Shown one piece after another: positions 22,621 through 32,453 of a DNA stretch of 64,000 nucleotides. Numbering within the stretch: the stretch's first letter is position 1; every line of letters begins with the position of its first letter. This stretch comes from Castor canadensis (lineage: Eukaryota; Chordata; Mammalia; Rodentia; Castoridae). The position numbers were made by a program, and so were the translations under genes. Below the pieces are notes generated by a model that searched no databases, was not told where the DNA came from, and saw nothing but the letters and a program-made list of their open reading frames with translations. The stretch is taken from contig NC_133386.1 of the NCBI RefSeq assembly GCF_047511655.1, forward strand, positions 124,863,866 to 124,927,865, written 5' to 3'.

Positions 22621-22670
22621 TCCGCCGGAAGTGACGACTTGGCCGTGGTTCCCCAGAGCCAATCAGAAAA
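22590..22670. promoter_or_regulatory. Promoter core of the DDIAS side of the divergent gene pair
   Basis: CCAAT words occur at about 22597-22601 and 22659-22663 (AGCCAATCAG at 22657-22666). A composite ETS/CRE-like CCGGAAGTGACG lies at 22625-22636. There is no TATA box. ETS plus CCAAT sites without TATA are typical of mammalian bidirectional, housekeeping-type promoters. Confidence 0.65.
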
Positions 22671-23479
22671 GGGGCCGCGACGGGGGCGATTAGTCTCGAA
22701 ATCCGGCGAGTATTTGGGAACTACCATTTTCGTCAAAGTGGGGTTAGAGACGGGGTTGGAGAGCTGTTCTTCCCCGACTGGTGGAGCAGTAGTACAGGCT
22801 GGAAAGCTGATTTCCCTCGCTGGGTGTGGAGATGCCAGGACAGCGGGAGGGCCTCTAGGACCAGGGTGTGGCAAGAGGGAAGAAGAGGGAGTGCAAGCCG
22901 GGTGAAGGGGTGGTGCCACCAGAAACACAGGAGAGGGCGCTGTTCGCAGGGTTTAGCGGGATCAAGGCGGAGCAGGGAAGGCGGCGACGGCGGCGGCGGG
23001 AGGAAGGCGGGGACTGGATGGGTTACCAAGCCGGGGAGAAGAAAGGGGGCGTAACCTTCAAGATGAGACCAGGACCCCTCAACTTCCTAAGGGGTGGGTC
23101 GTGCGGGCAGCACGGAGGTTTGGGATTCCCCAAGAACAGATGCCATAGGACTGTTTAGGCTGGCATAATGGAAGTGAGCAGGGAGCACCTTACGTTGGAG
23201 TGTCTTTGGAGCACAAACGGAGCCGTCTGCGAAGCCGTGCTTCACTTCCTGCCACCTGAGTGACCTGTGCAAATCCTGCATCCCTCTGGGCCTGTTTCCT
23301 TATCCACGAGTGGGAATGACGATCTCACACGAGGCACAGGGTTGCTGTGGTGGTTGAGTTAGATGAGTGTCGCGTGTGCCATCAGGCTAGTGATAAACTG
23401 ACACGTGGTGAGTCGTCAATAAACTGTCCTGGTAGCTATTCTTTTTACTACCCTATGTGGGTGGGATTTGCAGAGGGCA
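22671..23479. other. Inter-promoter region of DDIAS and PRCP
   Basis: GC-rich, purine-rich sequence with GGCGGCGACGGCGGCGGCGG near 22980-23000 and a CTCF-like CAGGAGAGGGCGCTG at 22928-22942. Overlapping open frames on both strands reflect high GC with few stops; none shows family features. Confidence 0.45.
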
Positions 23480-24060
23480 GGGGGTATATGGCAGTGGAAC
23501 TGCGGGTGGCCCGGGCGGAGTTTGGTGGTGACAGTAAAGAGATACAGTGAGACCTGGAGGAGGGATACAGCGTGAAGGAGGAGACCCTGGCGTGATGAGG
23601 CCGGACGTGGAGGGTGATCGCAGTGAAAGTGGGCGGTAGAACGGGGGTGTCACGAGAGGAACCGGGGTGGACCGCGGCGGCGACCCCAGGCTTCCCCGGG
23701 GGAGGAGCCGGCTGCGGCGGGCGGAGCTCGGGCTGGGCCGGATCTAGGCTGCGCGCCCTGCTGGGCCGGTGTGGCTCCCGCCCTGCACCCGCACTGCAGC
23801 CGCCGTCCGAACCATGGGCTGCCCGGCCCTCCTGCTCCTGCTTCTGCCTCTCCTGGCACCCGAGGCCACCAGCGCCGTCCGCCCAGCACCGACAGTCCTC
23901 GGTAACCGCCTACACTTGCCAACCAGCCCCACGTCCCGCCCCGCGGCAGCCCAAAACTACTCCGTTCTTTACTTCCATCAGAAGGTAAGCGGGGGAGGGT
24001 TCCCGAGATCTCAGGTCCCAACCGCCGGGATCCGCATCCATAGAGCCCGAACCCCGGAGC
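23480..24060. promoter_or_regulatory. PRCP: PRCP CpG-rich promoter and 5' end
   Basis: CpG-dense sequence spanning the PRCP start codon, with a GC box (GGCGGGCGG, about 23717-23725) and no TATA box. The PRCP transcription start most likely lies within the 200 bases before the ATG at 23814. Confidence 0.65.
23814..23984 (+). CDS. PRCP: PRCP exon 1: signal peptide and N-terminus (residues 1-57)
   Basis: Lysosomal Pro-X carboxypeptidase (prolylcarboxypeptidase, peptidase family S28). It removes C-terminal residues after proline from peptides such as angiotensin II/III and alpha-MSH(1-13), in lysosomes and at the cell surface. The ATG has an optimal context (ACCATGG). Residues 1-21 form a clear signal peptide with a leucine run (ALLLLLLPLL, then EATSA). 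The mature part continues to QNYSVLYFHQK, the conserved PRCP N-terminus, with an N-glycosylation sequon at Asn-48 (NYS). The exon ends CAG AAG | GTAAGC in phase 0. It lies head-to-head with DDIAS, as in human. Confidence 0.96.
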
Positions 24061-25890
24061 CCACTCCGAAATTCACAGTCCCTGTTGCCTAAGACCTGCC
24101 CCGGTCTTTGACTCAGACTTTCCAGAGGGTGGCCCAACCCAAGTCTAAAATTTCTCTTCCCATTAACTAATAATTTAATATCGGTCCGGTCTTGCCCCCC
24201 CCCCTCTCTCCCCCTCCCCCCGCCCCAGGAAATTTATTCTCACAGTTCTGAAGGCCAGGGCTCCATACTTTTCATGTAGGCTCTTCTGTAACTGGCCACG
24301 ACAGTCATTTAACTGTCCCAGCTCCCAGAGGGTGCTCCAATCCAAACTCTTTTGACTTTCCGCAAATTCAAATTATTGAGTGCCATCCCTGGCTCTTAGT
24401 CTGTGAAGACAGTCATGCTTTGCCCCAAGGCAGCCCCTAAACAGGAATTCTAATACCTGTACCTATTAGATAATATAGAATATTGATGCAAAATGCCAGC
24501 CTGTCATCTCAGGATCAGCTCAAAGTTAATTTTGTGGGCTTTCCATTAAGAGGTTTGGACAGGTCCTGTTCTAAGACTCAATACATATAGCCTGTGCTCA
24601 TAAAGGAGGTTGTAGGCATATGCCAAGATTTGAAGCGTCTCTGGTCTGTAATTTAAGAGTTTTCAGACAGGCTTTATACATATCTTTGTGCTTGGGTGCA
24701 GGATGGGACATTACCCCATAAGTCTGAATGAAAAAGTACTTTCTTTGTGAAATGACAAGGAACCCTTACAGTTCTAAATTTCTGTATAAAGGTAGGCAAA
24801 AACATGGAGAGACTAGAAAGAGTGCAAAGGTCTGATCTCAGCTTTAGGAATCAGACTAGGATTCCACTCTGCTAGCTCTGTAACCTTGAGTAGGTGACAC
24901 TACAGGTTACAGCCTCTGATTTTCTGGGTTTGTGGTGATAGTTAAATGAGAGAAGATGACATATCCCTCGCAGAGTAGCTGTCCTGAGTAGTCGTTTCAA
25001 GGCGTGGTTACTGACCTATGCAAGTTTCATATAGGAATTTGAGATAGAAGGATGACATGGAGTTAACAGAATAACTTATAAGAAATATTTTTTTCTTTCA
25101 GAAATTTGAATTTGAGTTCATGAAGAAGAGAAAGTATTTCAGTTTTAGCAGAGCTACTAGGAAACAGCCCTTTTTTCAGGGCAAGTCCTTTATCCCTTCA
25201 GGGCACAGTCTCCTCATTTGTAAATTGAGAGGTTGGGAGTAGGACCAATGTGTTTTACCAAGGAAAATGAAGGGCTCTCTGGGAAGCTAGCTCAGAGGGC
25301 AGGTATCTGGGTCTTCACCCAGCTTCACGTGGAGGCCATGTGAGGGGCTCTAGGACCCCTCTTACCAGCTTCCTTCACTTAGAGCGTTGGGCTTTTGTCT
25401 GCTTTATGTACTGAGATTTTGTGTACAATTATTTGCTGCATCCTATTACTAAAAGAAAACTGGGAGGAGAACTATTGGAATAGAAGGTGTCTAATATCCC
25501 TTTGGGAATGGTGAAGAGAAACTACCAATAAAAAATGGAGGAATGAAAGGGTAGAAAGGAAAGAATGATTTAGTCCTGATTTGTACTTCTTCGTTAGCGT
25601 TTTCTTTCTTGGCTGCTTCACTCTTTAGAAATGTAATTTAAGACTGGTTCTTTTTCCAGTTTTGGTGACTTGCAAAATCTTTTTGGCTTTACTCAACTAA
25701 CCTTTGCCCATTGATACATGCTTATTTTATACTTCAGTACATAGACACAGATTTCACATATATTCTTATTACAATAGTAATAATTTCCTTATAGTACCTA
25801 CAATTGAGTTTTATATCATTTAAGAAATGTTACACATAAGTGTTTATTGCTTACTCAATTTTCGGCCCATAGATTTTCACTTGGGACTAT
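24061..25890 (+). other. PRCP intron 1, proximal part
   Basis: No gene or young repeat seen. A pyrimidine/C-rich tract lies at 24194-24230. A weak MIR-like stretch at about 24830-25020 is the only recognisable element. Confidence 0.4.
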
Positions 25891-25897
25891 GTGAATT

Positions 25898-26097
25898 TGC
25901 AGTGCTGGGGATCGAACCAGGGCCTTATGCATGCTCTCTACGCCTGAGCTACATCTCCAGCCCTTAGTTTTTATTTGAGATAGGGTCTTGCTGGCCTTGA
26001 GAGCTCTATGTAGCCTGGGCCAACCTTGTACTTGCAATCCTCCAGCCTCTGCTTCCTGAGTGCTGGGATTATAGACATGTACTACCATGCACAGTTC
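25898..26097 (-). mobile_element. Composite SINE (7SL-like plus tRNA-like)
   Basis: The plus strand reads GTGCTGGGGATCGAACCAGG, CTGAGCTACATCTCCAGCCC (tRNA-like) and then GAGATAGGGTCTTGCTGGCC, CCTGAGTGCTGGGATTATAG (7SL-like). On the minus strand the 7SL-like half is 5'. Confidence 0.85.
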
Positions 26098-26280
26098 TTT
26101 TATGCTATTTAACAATAAAATCATTATTATAATTAAGGCTAAGTTTCTATTTAAGATTTGATTTTTATCAAACTTTATAATTGTTTATTTATCTGTTATA
26201 TCTGTTCAGGTGACCAAGCTAGTCCCAACTGTCCTTTATAGGCACATGAAGGGCATTTTATGGCATCTATAAAAAAGCTT

Positions 26281-26490
26281 AACCCAGCTAGATGCGGGCT
26301 CACTCCTATAATCCTAGCTACCCAGGAGGCAGAGATCAGGAGTATTCACGGTTTGAAGCCAGCCCAGGCAAATAGTTCTTGAGACCCTATCTTGAAAAAA
26401 CCCATCACACACACACAAAAAGAGGGCTGATGGAGTGGCTCAGGGTAAAGGCCCCGAGTTCAAACCCCAGTACTGCAAGAAAAAAAAAGT
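26281..26490 (+). mobile_element. Composite SINE with (CA)n linker
   Basis: CCCAGCTAGATGCGGGCTCA, GCCAGCCCAGGCAAATAGTT, linker CACACACACAC, GGGCTGATGGAGTGGCTCAG, GAGTTCAAACCCCAGTACTG and an A tail. It is a well-preserved copy. Confidence 0.9.
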
Positions 26491-26499
26491 TTGTCTCTC

Positions 26500-26800
26500 C
26501 TCTGCTTAGAAATCCTTCATAACTTTGATTGCTTGCAGGATAAAGGCCAAACTCCTTGGCATGGACTCCATTGCTCCTCACCACATAACCTTAGCTGGCC
26601 TTTACAGCTTGATGCCTTCCTCTAACCTCCCGTTCCTTCTCCCATACATCTACTCTTTTAGCAACATACTCCAGTAAAGTTTACTGCTTGAGAAATTCTT
26701 TCTGGGATACCATCTGTCTTTTCTACTAGTTAAGCTCATCCTCCTATCAGTTGAAATGTCATGTCTTCTATGAAATCTTGTCTTCTTTAGGGCAATTTAG
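26500..26800 (+). repeat. LINE2 3' region
   Basis: Typical L2 phrases: GGATAAAGGCCAAACTCCTT, GGCATGGACTCCATTGCTCC and TGTCTTCTTTAGGGCAA-type tail, in order. It is ancient and non-coding. Confidence 0.65.
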
Positions 26801-26939
26801 TTGGTTTCTTTTCATTCTGTACGCTTGCTATTTTGTATGTGTTCCTCTAGCTAGATAGCACTCTCTAGTACCTAGAAGAGCTTATAAAAAGTGCAAGGGT
26901 TTTCACTGTTTCTGGTTTAGGAGGAGGGTTGGGGAAGGG

Positions 26940-27288
26940 GTGGCAGATGCCATGTTCAGCCACAAAGGTGGCAAGAAGAAGCAGGCCAAGGAGATGGATG
27001 AGAGATGAAGCTTTCAGGCAGAAACAAAAAACAAAAAACAAAAAAGAAAAAAGAAGAAACTCAAGGAGATAAAAGCAAAAGTGGGGGAGGTAGTTCTCGA
27101 TGGCCACAGGTGGAATTAAGAAATCTGGCAGAAAGTAAGCTGTTCCTTGTGCCTGAAATGATGGTGACCCTTGATTCCATTCCTATGTAAATATTTGGAT
27201 TTCCTGCTATAACATTTTTGCCACCTTTAGCTAGAGGGAAATGTTGTCTTGGGGCCTTGTTGTACATGTTAAGAATAAAGTTTTGCTG
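26940..27288 (+). pseudogene. TMA7: TMA7 (CCDC72) processed pseudogene
   Basis: Intronless retrocopy of TMA7, a small lysine-rich translation-machinery-associated protein. The start-equivalent ATG is at 26952 and GGKKK and QAKEMDE are readable. Relative to the parental gene a short in-frame segment between AAGAAG repeats is missing. A frame break follows MDE, the middle is an expanded AAACAAAAAA-type tract, and the frame recovers as MATGGIKKSGRK with stop TAA at 27136-27138. The 3' UTR follows with AATAAA at 27274-27279 and the terminal TTTTGCTG. There are no introns, no promoter and no intact frame, so it is dead. It runs straight into a SINE without a poly(A) tail. Confidence 0.9.
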
Positions 27289-27415
27289 GGTGTGGTGGCA
27301 CAAGCCTGCATGCAGTCCCCAGAACTTGGGGGACACAGGCAAGAGGATCACAAGTTTGAGGCTAGCCTGGGCTACTTGGCAGGACCCTCTCTCTAAAAAC
27401 AAGGAATAAATTTTT
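27286..27415 (+). mobile_element. B1-like SINE abutting the TMA7 retrocopy
   Basis: GCTGGGTGTGGTGGCACAAG, GGCAAGAGGATCACAAGTTT and GAGGCTAGCCTGGGCTACTT, ending CTCTCTAAAAACAAGG. Its 5' end coincides with the last bases of the TMA7 3' UTR. Confidence 0.85.
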
Positions 27416-27936
27416 ATTTAAAAAAAAAACCTCAAAACTATAAGGCACAAAATAAATAGTTGTGCTTAGCATAACAATAATTAAGAGAATGATGTAATTA
27501 TTATTAAGGACTAAAGAGCTTAACAGTAAAGCAAAGTCTACCATCATTTGACACAATTTCTTTTTCTTTTTCTTTTTGTTTCTCTTTTCCAGTTATTTTT
27601 TCCCATTTTCCAAAGTCTTCAAATATTGATTTGGTAGGAACATTTGATTTTTTATCTGAAATAACTGAATCAGGAGACTAGAGGAAGGATGTGTTCATAT
27701 CACTTGGGGATATCAAGGATCTGAGTGCTTGTGATGTCAGTATCATAAAGGGCTCCCTGGGATGCCTGGCTTGTGATGACAGTGTTTCTATGCTTATTAC
27801 CTTCCCCTCCCCACCCATTCCAATACTTCAGGCCAGAATGAGTCCTGAGGTTATTTGACTACTTAATGTAGAGGAGAAGGAGAATGGGTTCTGTCAGGTT
27901 ATTATTCTGAGTAATAAAGTGGGGAGCAATATTTAC

Positions 27937-27978
27937 TGTATTAGTCAGGGTTCTTTAGAGAACCAGAGACCAAGAAAC

Positions 27979-28038
<60 letters not shown>

Positions 28039-28351
28039 GTTTATACTAAGAAATTAATTCATGCAACTACTGGTTAGATGGCAACCCAAGGAAGAGTTGC
28101 TGGTTTGAATGAGTGGGCAGCAGTCTGCCTGCAGAATTCCTTCTTGCTAAGGCCATAAGGCCATTAAGGCCTTAGACTATTTGGATGAGGTCTATCTAAA
28201 CTGAGGAGAGTAATCTGCTTGACTCAGGGTCCACTGATTTAAATGTTAATCACATCCAAAAAAACACCTTCACTGAAGCATCCAGAATAATGTTTTATCT
28301 AACGTGGGCATGATGGCCTAGCCAAGTTGACACATAAAATTAACCATCACA
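27937..28351 (+). mobile_element. ERVL-type LTR (MLT2-like)
   Basis: Starts TGTATTAGTCAGGGTTCT and ends AAGTTGACACATAAAATTAACC then ATCACA, both hallmark ends of MLT2-type LTRs. GATTTAAATGTTAATCACAT and CACCTTCACTGAAGCATCC-like blocks occur between them. No flanking duplication is readable. A long GA microsatellite sits inside it. Confidence 0.7.
27984..28036 (+). repeat. (GA)n microsatellite
   Basis: Almost pure GA dinucleotide run of about 50 bases inside the MLT2-like LTR, preceded by GAGAAAGAGAG. It is likely polymorphic. Confidence 0.95.
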
Positions 28352-29089
28352 TCCTCCAGAGTTGTCAGGGTTAAATGTGGTAACACTTGAAAGCACATGC
28401 ACAGTGCTTCCAAGAACTGCAACTTGGAAGAATTTAGCGGAACTTAATAGAATAAATGCTATTTCTTCTCTATTCTGTCCTAAAACCACACTCCACAATG
28501 ATTATACATTTCAGATTGATCCAAGTGCATGACTGCCATGGTAATGGTTCTTCTGGAAATTAGTGGTCAGTCATCTGTACCAAATGACACCCACTGAACT
28601 ATGGATCAGTGTTTCTGCTAGCAGTTTGTGTCTTGGCCCAGCATTGTACTCATGGTGCCTAACTCTTATAAGGCCTTCCCCAGCTACTTTCTTAGTGGTA
28701 AGGTGACCACGTGACTGTGCTAGGTTGTTTCGCTTTATGTACATCCTTTACCATTCTGCTTTCAGTTCCTGTTCTGAGTTCCCCTTTCCCGTTTTTGGCA
28801 CAGTGGCCCCAAAGTCTAATATATTGAGGCTGTATTGGGCCCTTGGAAGCTCATATTAATATTGGTCTTTTTTCCTCCTCCTCCTCTTTATATGTTTGTC
28901 CCCTGACAAACTGACAATCTTCCCCTGGTCTGGAGTTTACTATCACAAATATTATGTGAATTCTGAATTGATACCTGTGTTTGATGAGAGTCATTTTTGG
29001 AAGAAGTCTTAGAGATCATGAAGCCATGTGTTGGATTGACTTTGATCTAAATTATGGAGGGTGGGGAATTTGATAGAGCTTGACTATGA
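28352..29089. other. PRCP intron 1, unassigned stretch
   Basis: No gene, young repeat or strong secondary structure seen. A TCCTCCTCCTCC pyrimidine run lies near 28872-28886. Confidence 0.35.
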
Positions 29090-29325
29090 TAGTAATTAAG
29101 AGCACAGACTTTAGAGACAAACAGCTTTGAGGATGATGTGTTTTGTTTTTGACACTACCTGAGTAACTTGACAAGCTACTTTGAGATAGCCCATTTTCAT
29201 GATCACAAAGTGGGGATAATTACACTACTTGTCTCACAGGTTTGTTGTAAAATAAGGTGGTATGTGTAAAGTGCTTATCTAGCAAAGTACATACCACTTA
29301 GTGATCAATAAATGTTATGTATTAT
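29090..29325 (+). repeat. MIR SINE
   Basis: TTAAGAGCACAGACTTTAGA, AAAGTGGGGATAATTACACT, GTGTAAAGTGCTTATCTAGC and GATCAATAAATGTTATGTA give a nearly full-length MIR. Confidence 0.75.
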
Positions 29326-29479
29326 TTTTATCTTGCAGTTTCTTGATGCTTTTTCTTTCTCCATTTAGAATAAAATATTTAAAATCATTTCTTATAGTTT
29401 ATTCTGAAAAATATGAATATTTTATTCTGAAAAATATGGACTTTCTGTTCCATAAATAATACATATGTGACTTTTTGTT

Positions 29480-29572
29480 TTTTGTTGTGTATGTGGTACT
29501 GGGGTTTGAACTCAGTGCCTCATGCTTGCTAGGCAAGCACTCTACCACTTGGGCCATTCCTCCAGCTCCATA
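29480..29572 (-). mobile_element. ID/tRNA-like SINE
   Basis: Plus strand TGGTACTGGGGTTTGAACTC, TGCTTGCTAGGCAAGCACTC and CACTTGGGCCATTCCTCCAG: a clean reverse-orientation tRNA-like copy. Confidence 0.9.
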
Positions 29573-29775
29573 TGTGATTTTTAAATCAATGATACATAAT
29601 TTAATAGACTTGTGACATAAGAATTAACTTTTTTCCTTGCTTGAAATAATTTTCTTTCACACAGACATAAAAAGAAGCATCTTAAACTATTTTTATATGC
29701 TATTTTGAATTTTGGTAAAATGTGGAGGGAAAATATAATGAATGTATTCTTTTAGGTTTTTGGATCTACCTTCTC

Positions 29776-29870
29776 CTACTGGTGGAGTGGCTCAAAGGGT
29801 AAATGCGCCTGCTTAACAAGCATGAAGCCCTGAGTTCTAAACCCCAGTACAGCTGGAAAAAAAAAAAAGG
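29776..29870 (+). mobile_element. ID/tRNA-like SINE
   Basis: CTACTGGTGGAGTGGCTCAA, CTGCTTAACAAGCATGAAGC and CTAAACCCCAGTACAGC, then a run of 12 A. Confidence 0.85.
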
Positions 29871-30459
29871 AACTACCTTCTCTTTTGATAACAGTACTAA
29901 AAATGACACTGTCTTTCTAGTAGGTAGCAGAGTTTTTAATATTTTCCCAGATAAGGCTAAAATGTGACTTCGGTAAAAGTTAACTTTATGTTTTTCACTG
30001 TTTTGTTTATATCCTCTGTCAGCATATTCCAGGGACTTTGTGCCTTAGCGATTTAGACAAAACATTTTCAGTTTGTGTCCTATCAGTCCTGCCACCAACT
30101 CGTGTAGTGATCTTGATCAGTTGCTTAACTCTGTGGACTTTATTCTACTGACTTGTAAGATGGGAGAATTGGATCCCCTGATCTCTGACACACATCTATA
30201 ATTCTGTTCACCGACTGCCTTTCGTCTATAGCGCACTGCATTAGAAGCAGTGGGGTGTGAGCACAAAATTCTAGCATTTGCTGTAACATTTGCTACCCTT
30301 GGTGAGTTGTACCGAAACATTTCTGTCTTGACTTTGAATAAGATGCAGACCCCTATCTTATAAAGTACATTTAAATAAAGAATTAGTCACCTCGACTCCA
30401 TCAGGCAGCAGCTGGGGGAAGACTCAACACACCAAGGGAGCGGAGCAGAGCAGCGCACA

Positions 30460-30870
30460 CCGAGCTCAGAAGCGGCTGCTGCCCGAGCCGGGGGGCCCCC
30501 CCCCCTCCCCCGGGCCTCAGCAGCAGAGAGAATAGGAGAGCCCGGGACGCCTGTGTCCTCGCTGGCCATCTCCTCTTCCGTGGTGCTGGTTGTGGGGCTC
30601 GCTGCGGACGCCATGCAGGTCACTGGGGCGGGATGTGGCGGCCGGGGCACCGGTGGGGAGCGGGGAGGCGCCCCCGGCCGCTGTGGACCTGGCGCACGCC
30701 TGTGCGCTGCCGTCCGGTCCCGCCCCGGTCCCGGTCCCCACCCCGCCGGCAACAATGGCACCGACCCGAGTGTCAACAGCGGGTCCCTGGCGGGGCCGCT
30801 ACCGAGCTGGGCAGCTGCCTTTAGAAGCAGCAGCTCTTGCAGTCGGAGGAGGGTGGGAGGATGTCTCAGG
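30460..30870. promoter_or_regulatory. GC/CpG-rich segment carried by the WDR26 retrocopy
   Basis: CpG-dense sequence derived from the WDR26 5' UTR and first coding exon, sitting alone in AT-rich PRCP intron 1. It includes a C9-type homopolymer tract near 30492-30510. Whether it has promoter activity cannot be told from sequence. Confidence 0.4.
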
Positions 30871-31231
30871 CTGACCGGACAGCACCTGAACAGCCTCGGG
30901 CGCAACCAGACTGTTGACCTCCTCATGCAAGAGTCAGATGCCCTTCTGCTACCAAATTCCGAAATCATGTCATGGAAGGAGACCGGAATAAGGCAGAAAA
31001 TGACCTGAATGAACTAAAGCCTTTAGTGCATTCTCCTCATGCTATTGTGGGAAGAGGCGCCCTGGAAGTCTCTCAGACGTTCTTGGGAATAATTGTGAGG
31101 ATGAAGTTCTTGCTGCTGCAGCAGAAGTACTTGGAATATCTGGAGGATGACAAGGTCCTGGGGGCACTTCAAGTTCTACGCTGTGACTTGACGCTGCTGA
31201 AATGCAATACAGAGCGCATTCATGTTCTTAG

Positions 31232-31270
31232 TACACATCAGAGCTAAGAAGTTCTTAGCTCTGATGTGTA
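31232..31270. repeat. Perfect 19-bp-arm palindrome in the WDR26 retrocopy
   Basis: Left arm TACACATCAGAGCTAAGAA (31232-31250), one spacer base G, right arm its exact reverse complement (31252-31270). The right arm ends in the expected WDR26 coding words CTGATGTGTAGCC, while the left arm has no counterpart in the parental protein. It introduces an in-frame stop. Confidence 0.95.
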
Positions 31271-32099
31271 GCCAGGCAGAGGATCTTTGAGCAAAAGTAA
31301 ATAGGAAGGCAAAGGGAGTGCTTCTCGATCAAAGCTTTTAGACAAACTTTTTTTCGTACCTATTTACCACCATCAGTGATGGTTCCCTCGCAGCGTTTAC
31401 AGACTCTCCTGTGGCAGGGGTGCCTATATTACCAAACTTGATAATAATCTAGAGTCTGTGTCTCTACCTACAGATCATGTTTGTAGTAGGAAGAAGTATC
31501 CCTGTTATACTCAGCAGATACTTACAGAGCATTGTAATGAAGCGTGGTTCTGTAAATTCTCTAATGATAGCACTAAACTAGCAAAAGGATCAAAAGATAC
31601 GACAGTTATAATATGGCAAGGTGATACAGACACACACTTGCTAAAACTCCTTAAAACATTAGAAGGACATGCTTATGGCATTTCTTATATCGCGTGGAGT
31701 CCAAATGACAACTCTCTGTTCCTTGTGGCCTGAACTTCTCGGAGTTTTGGCTTTGGAATATACAAATGGGAGAACTAAGGACAAAAATGAGCTAGTCTCA
31801 TGAAGACAAGTCTGATGAGTGTGGCGTGAAACCCAGATGGGAAGCGCTTTGTGACTGGAGGCCAGGTGGGCAGTTTTATCAGTATTATATGGATGGAGAC
31901 CTCCTTGACTCCTGGGAAGGAGTGAGAGTACAGTGCTTTTGGTGTTTGAAAGAGGGAGAGACTGTTCTGGCATCAGATACACACCAGCAAATTTGAGAAT
32001 ATAATTTTGAGGACCTTACAGATGGAAACAGTACAAGAAGATCATCCTATTATGTCTTTTACTACTTAAAAAAATGGCAGATTACTTTGTTAAATGTAG

Positions 32100-32450
<351 letters not shown>

Positions 32451-32453
32451 TGA

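Noticed and set aside
22443-23158. Several overlapping 60-120-codon frames between DDIAS and PRCP
   Set aside because: High GC content removes stops on all frames. No start context, homology or splice structure supports coding.
30387-30968. 193-codon minus-strand open frame opposite the WDR26 retrocopy 5' end
   Set aside because: It lies antisense to a CpG-rich segment where stop codons are rare, has no domain-like composition, and overlaps other equally long frames on the plus strand.
30553-31008. 151-codon plus-strand frame as a functional WDR26-derived small protein
   Set aside because: It reads through retrocopy 5' UTR and coding sequence that has lost frame with the parental protein after the GC-rich part. 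No promoter or selection evidence is visible.
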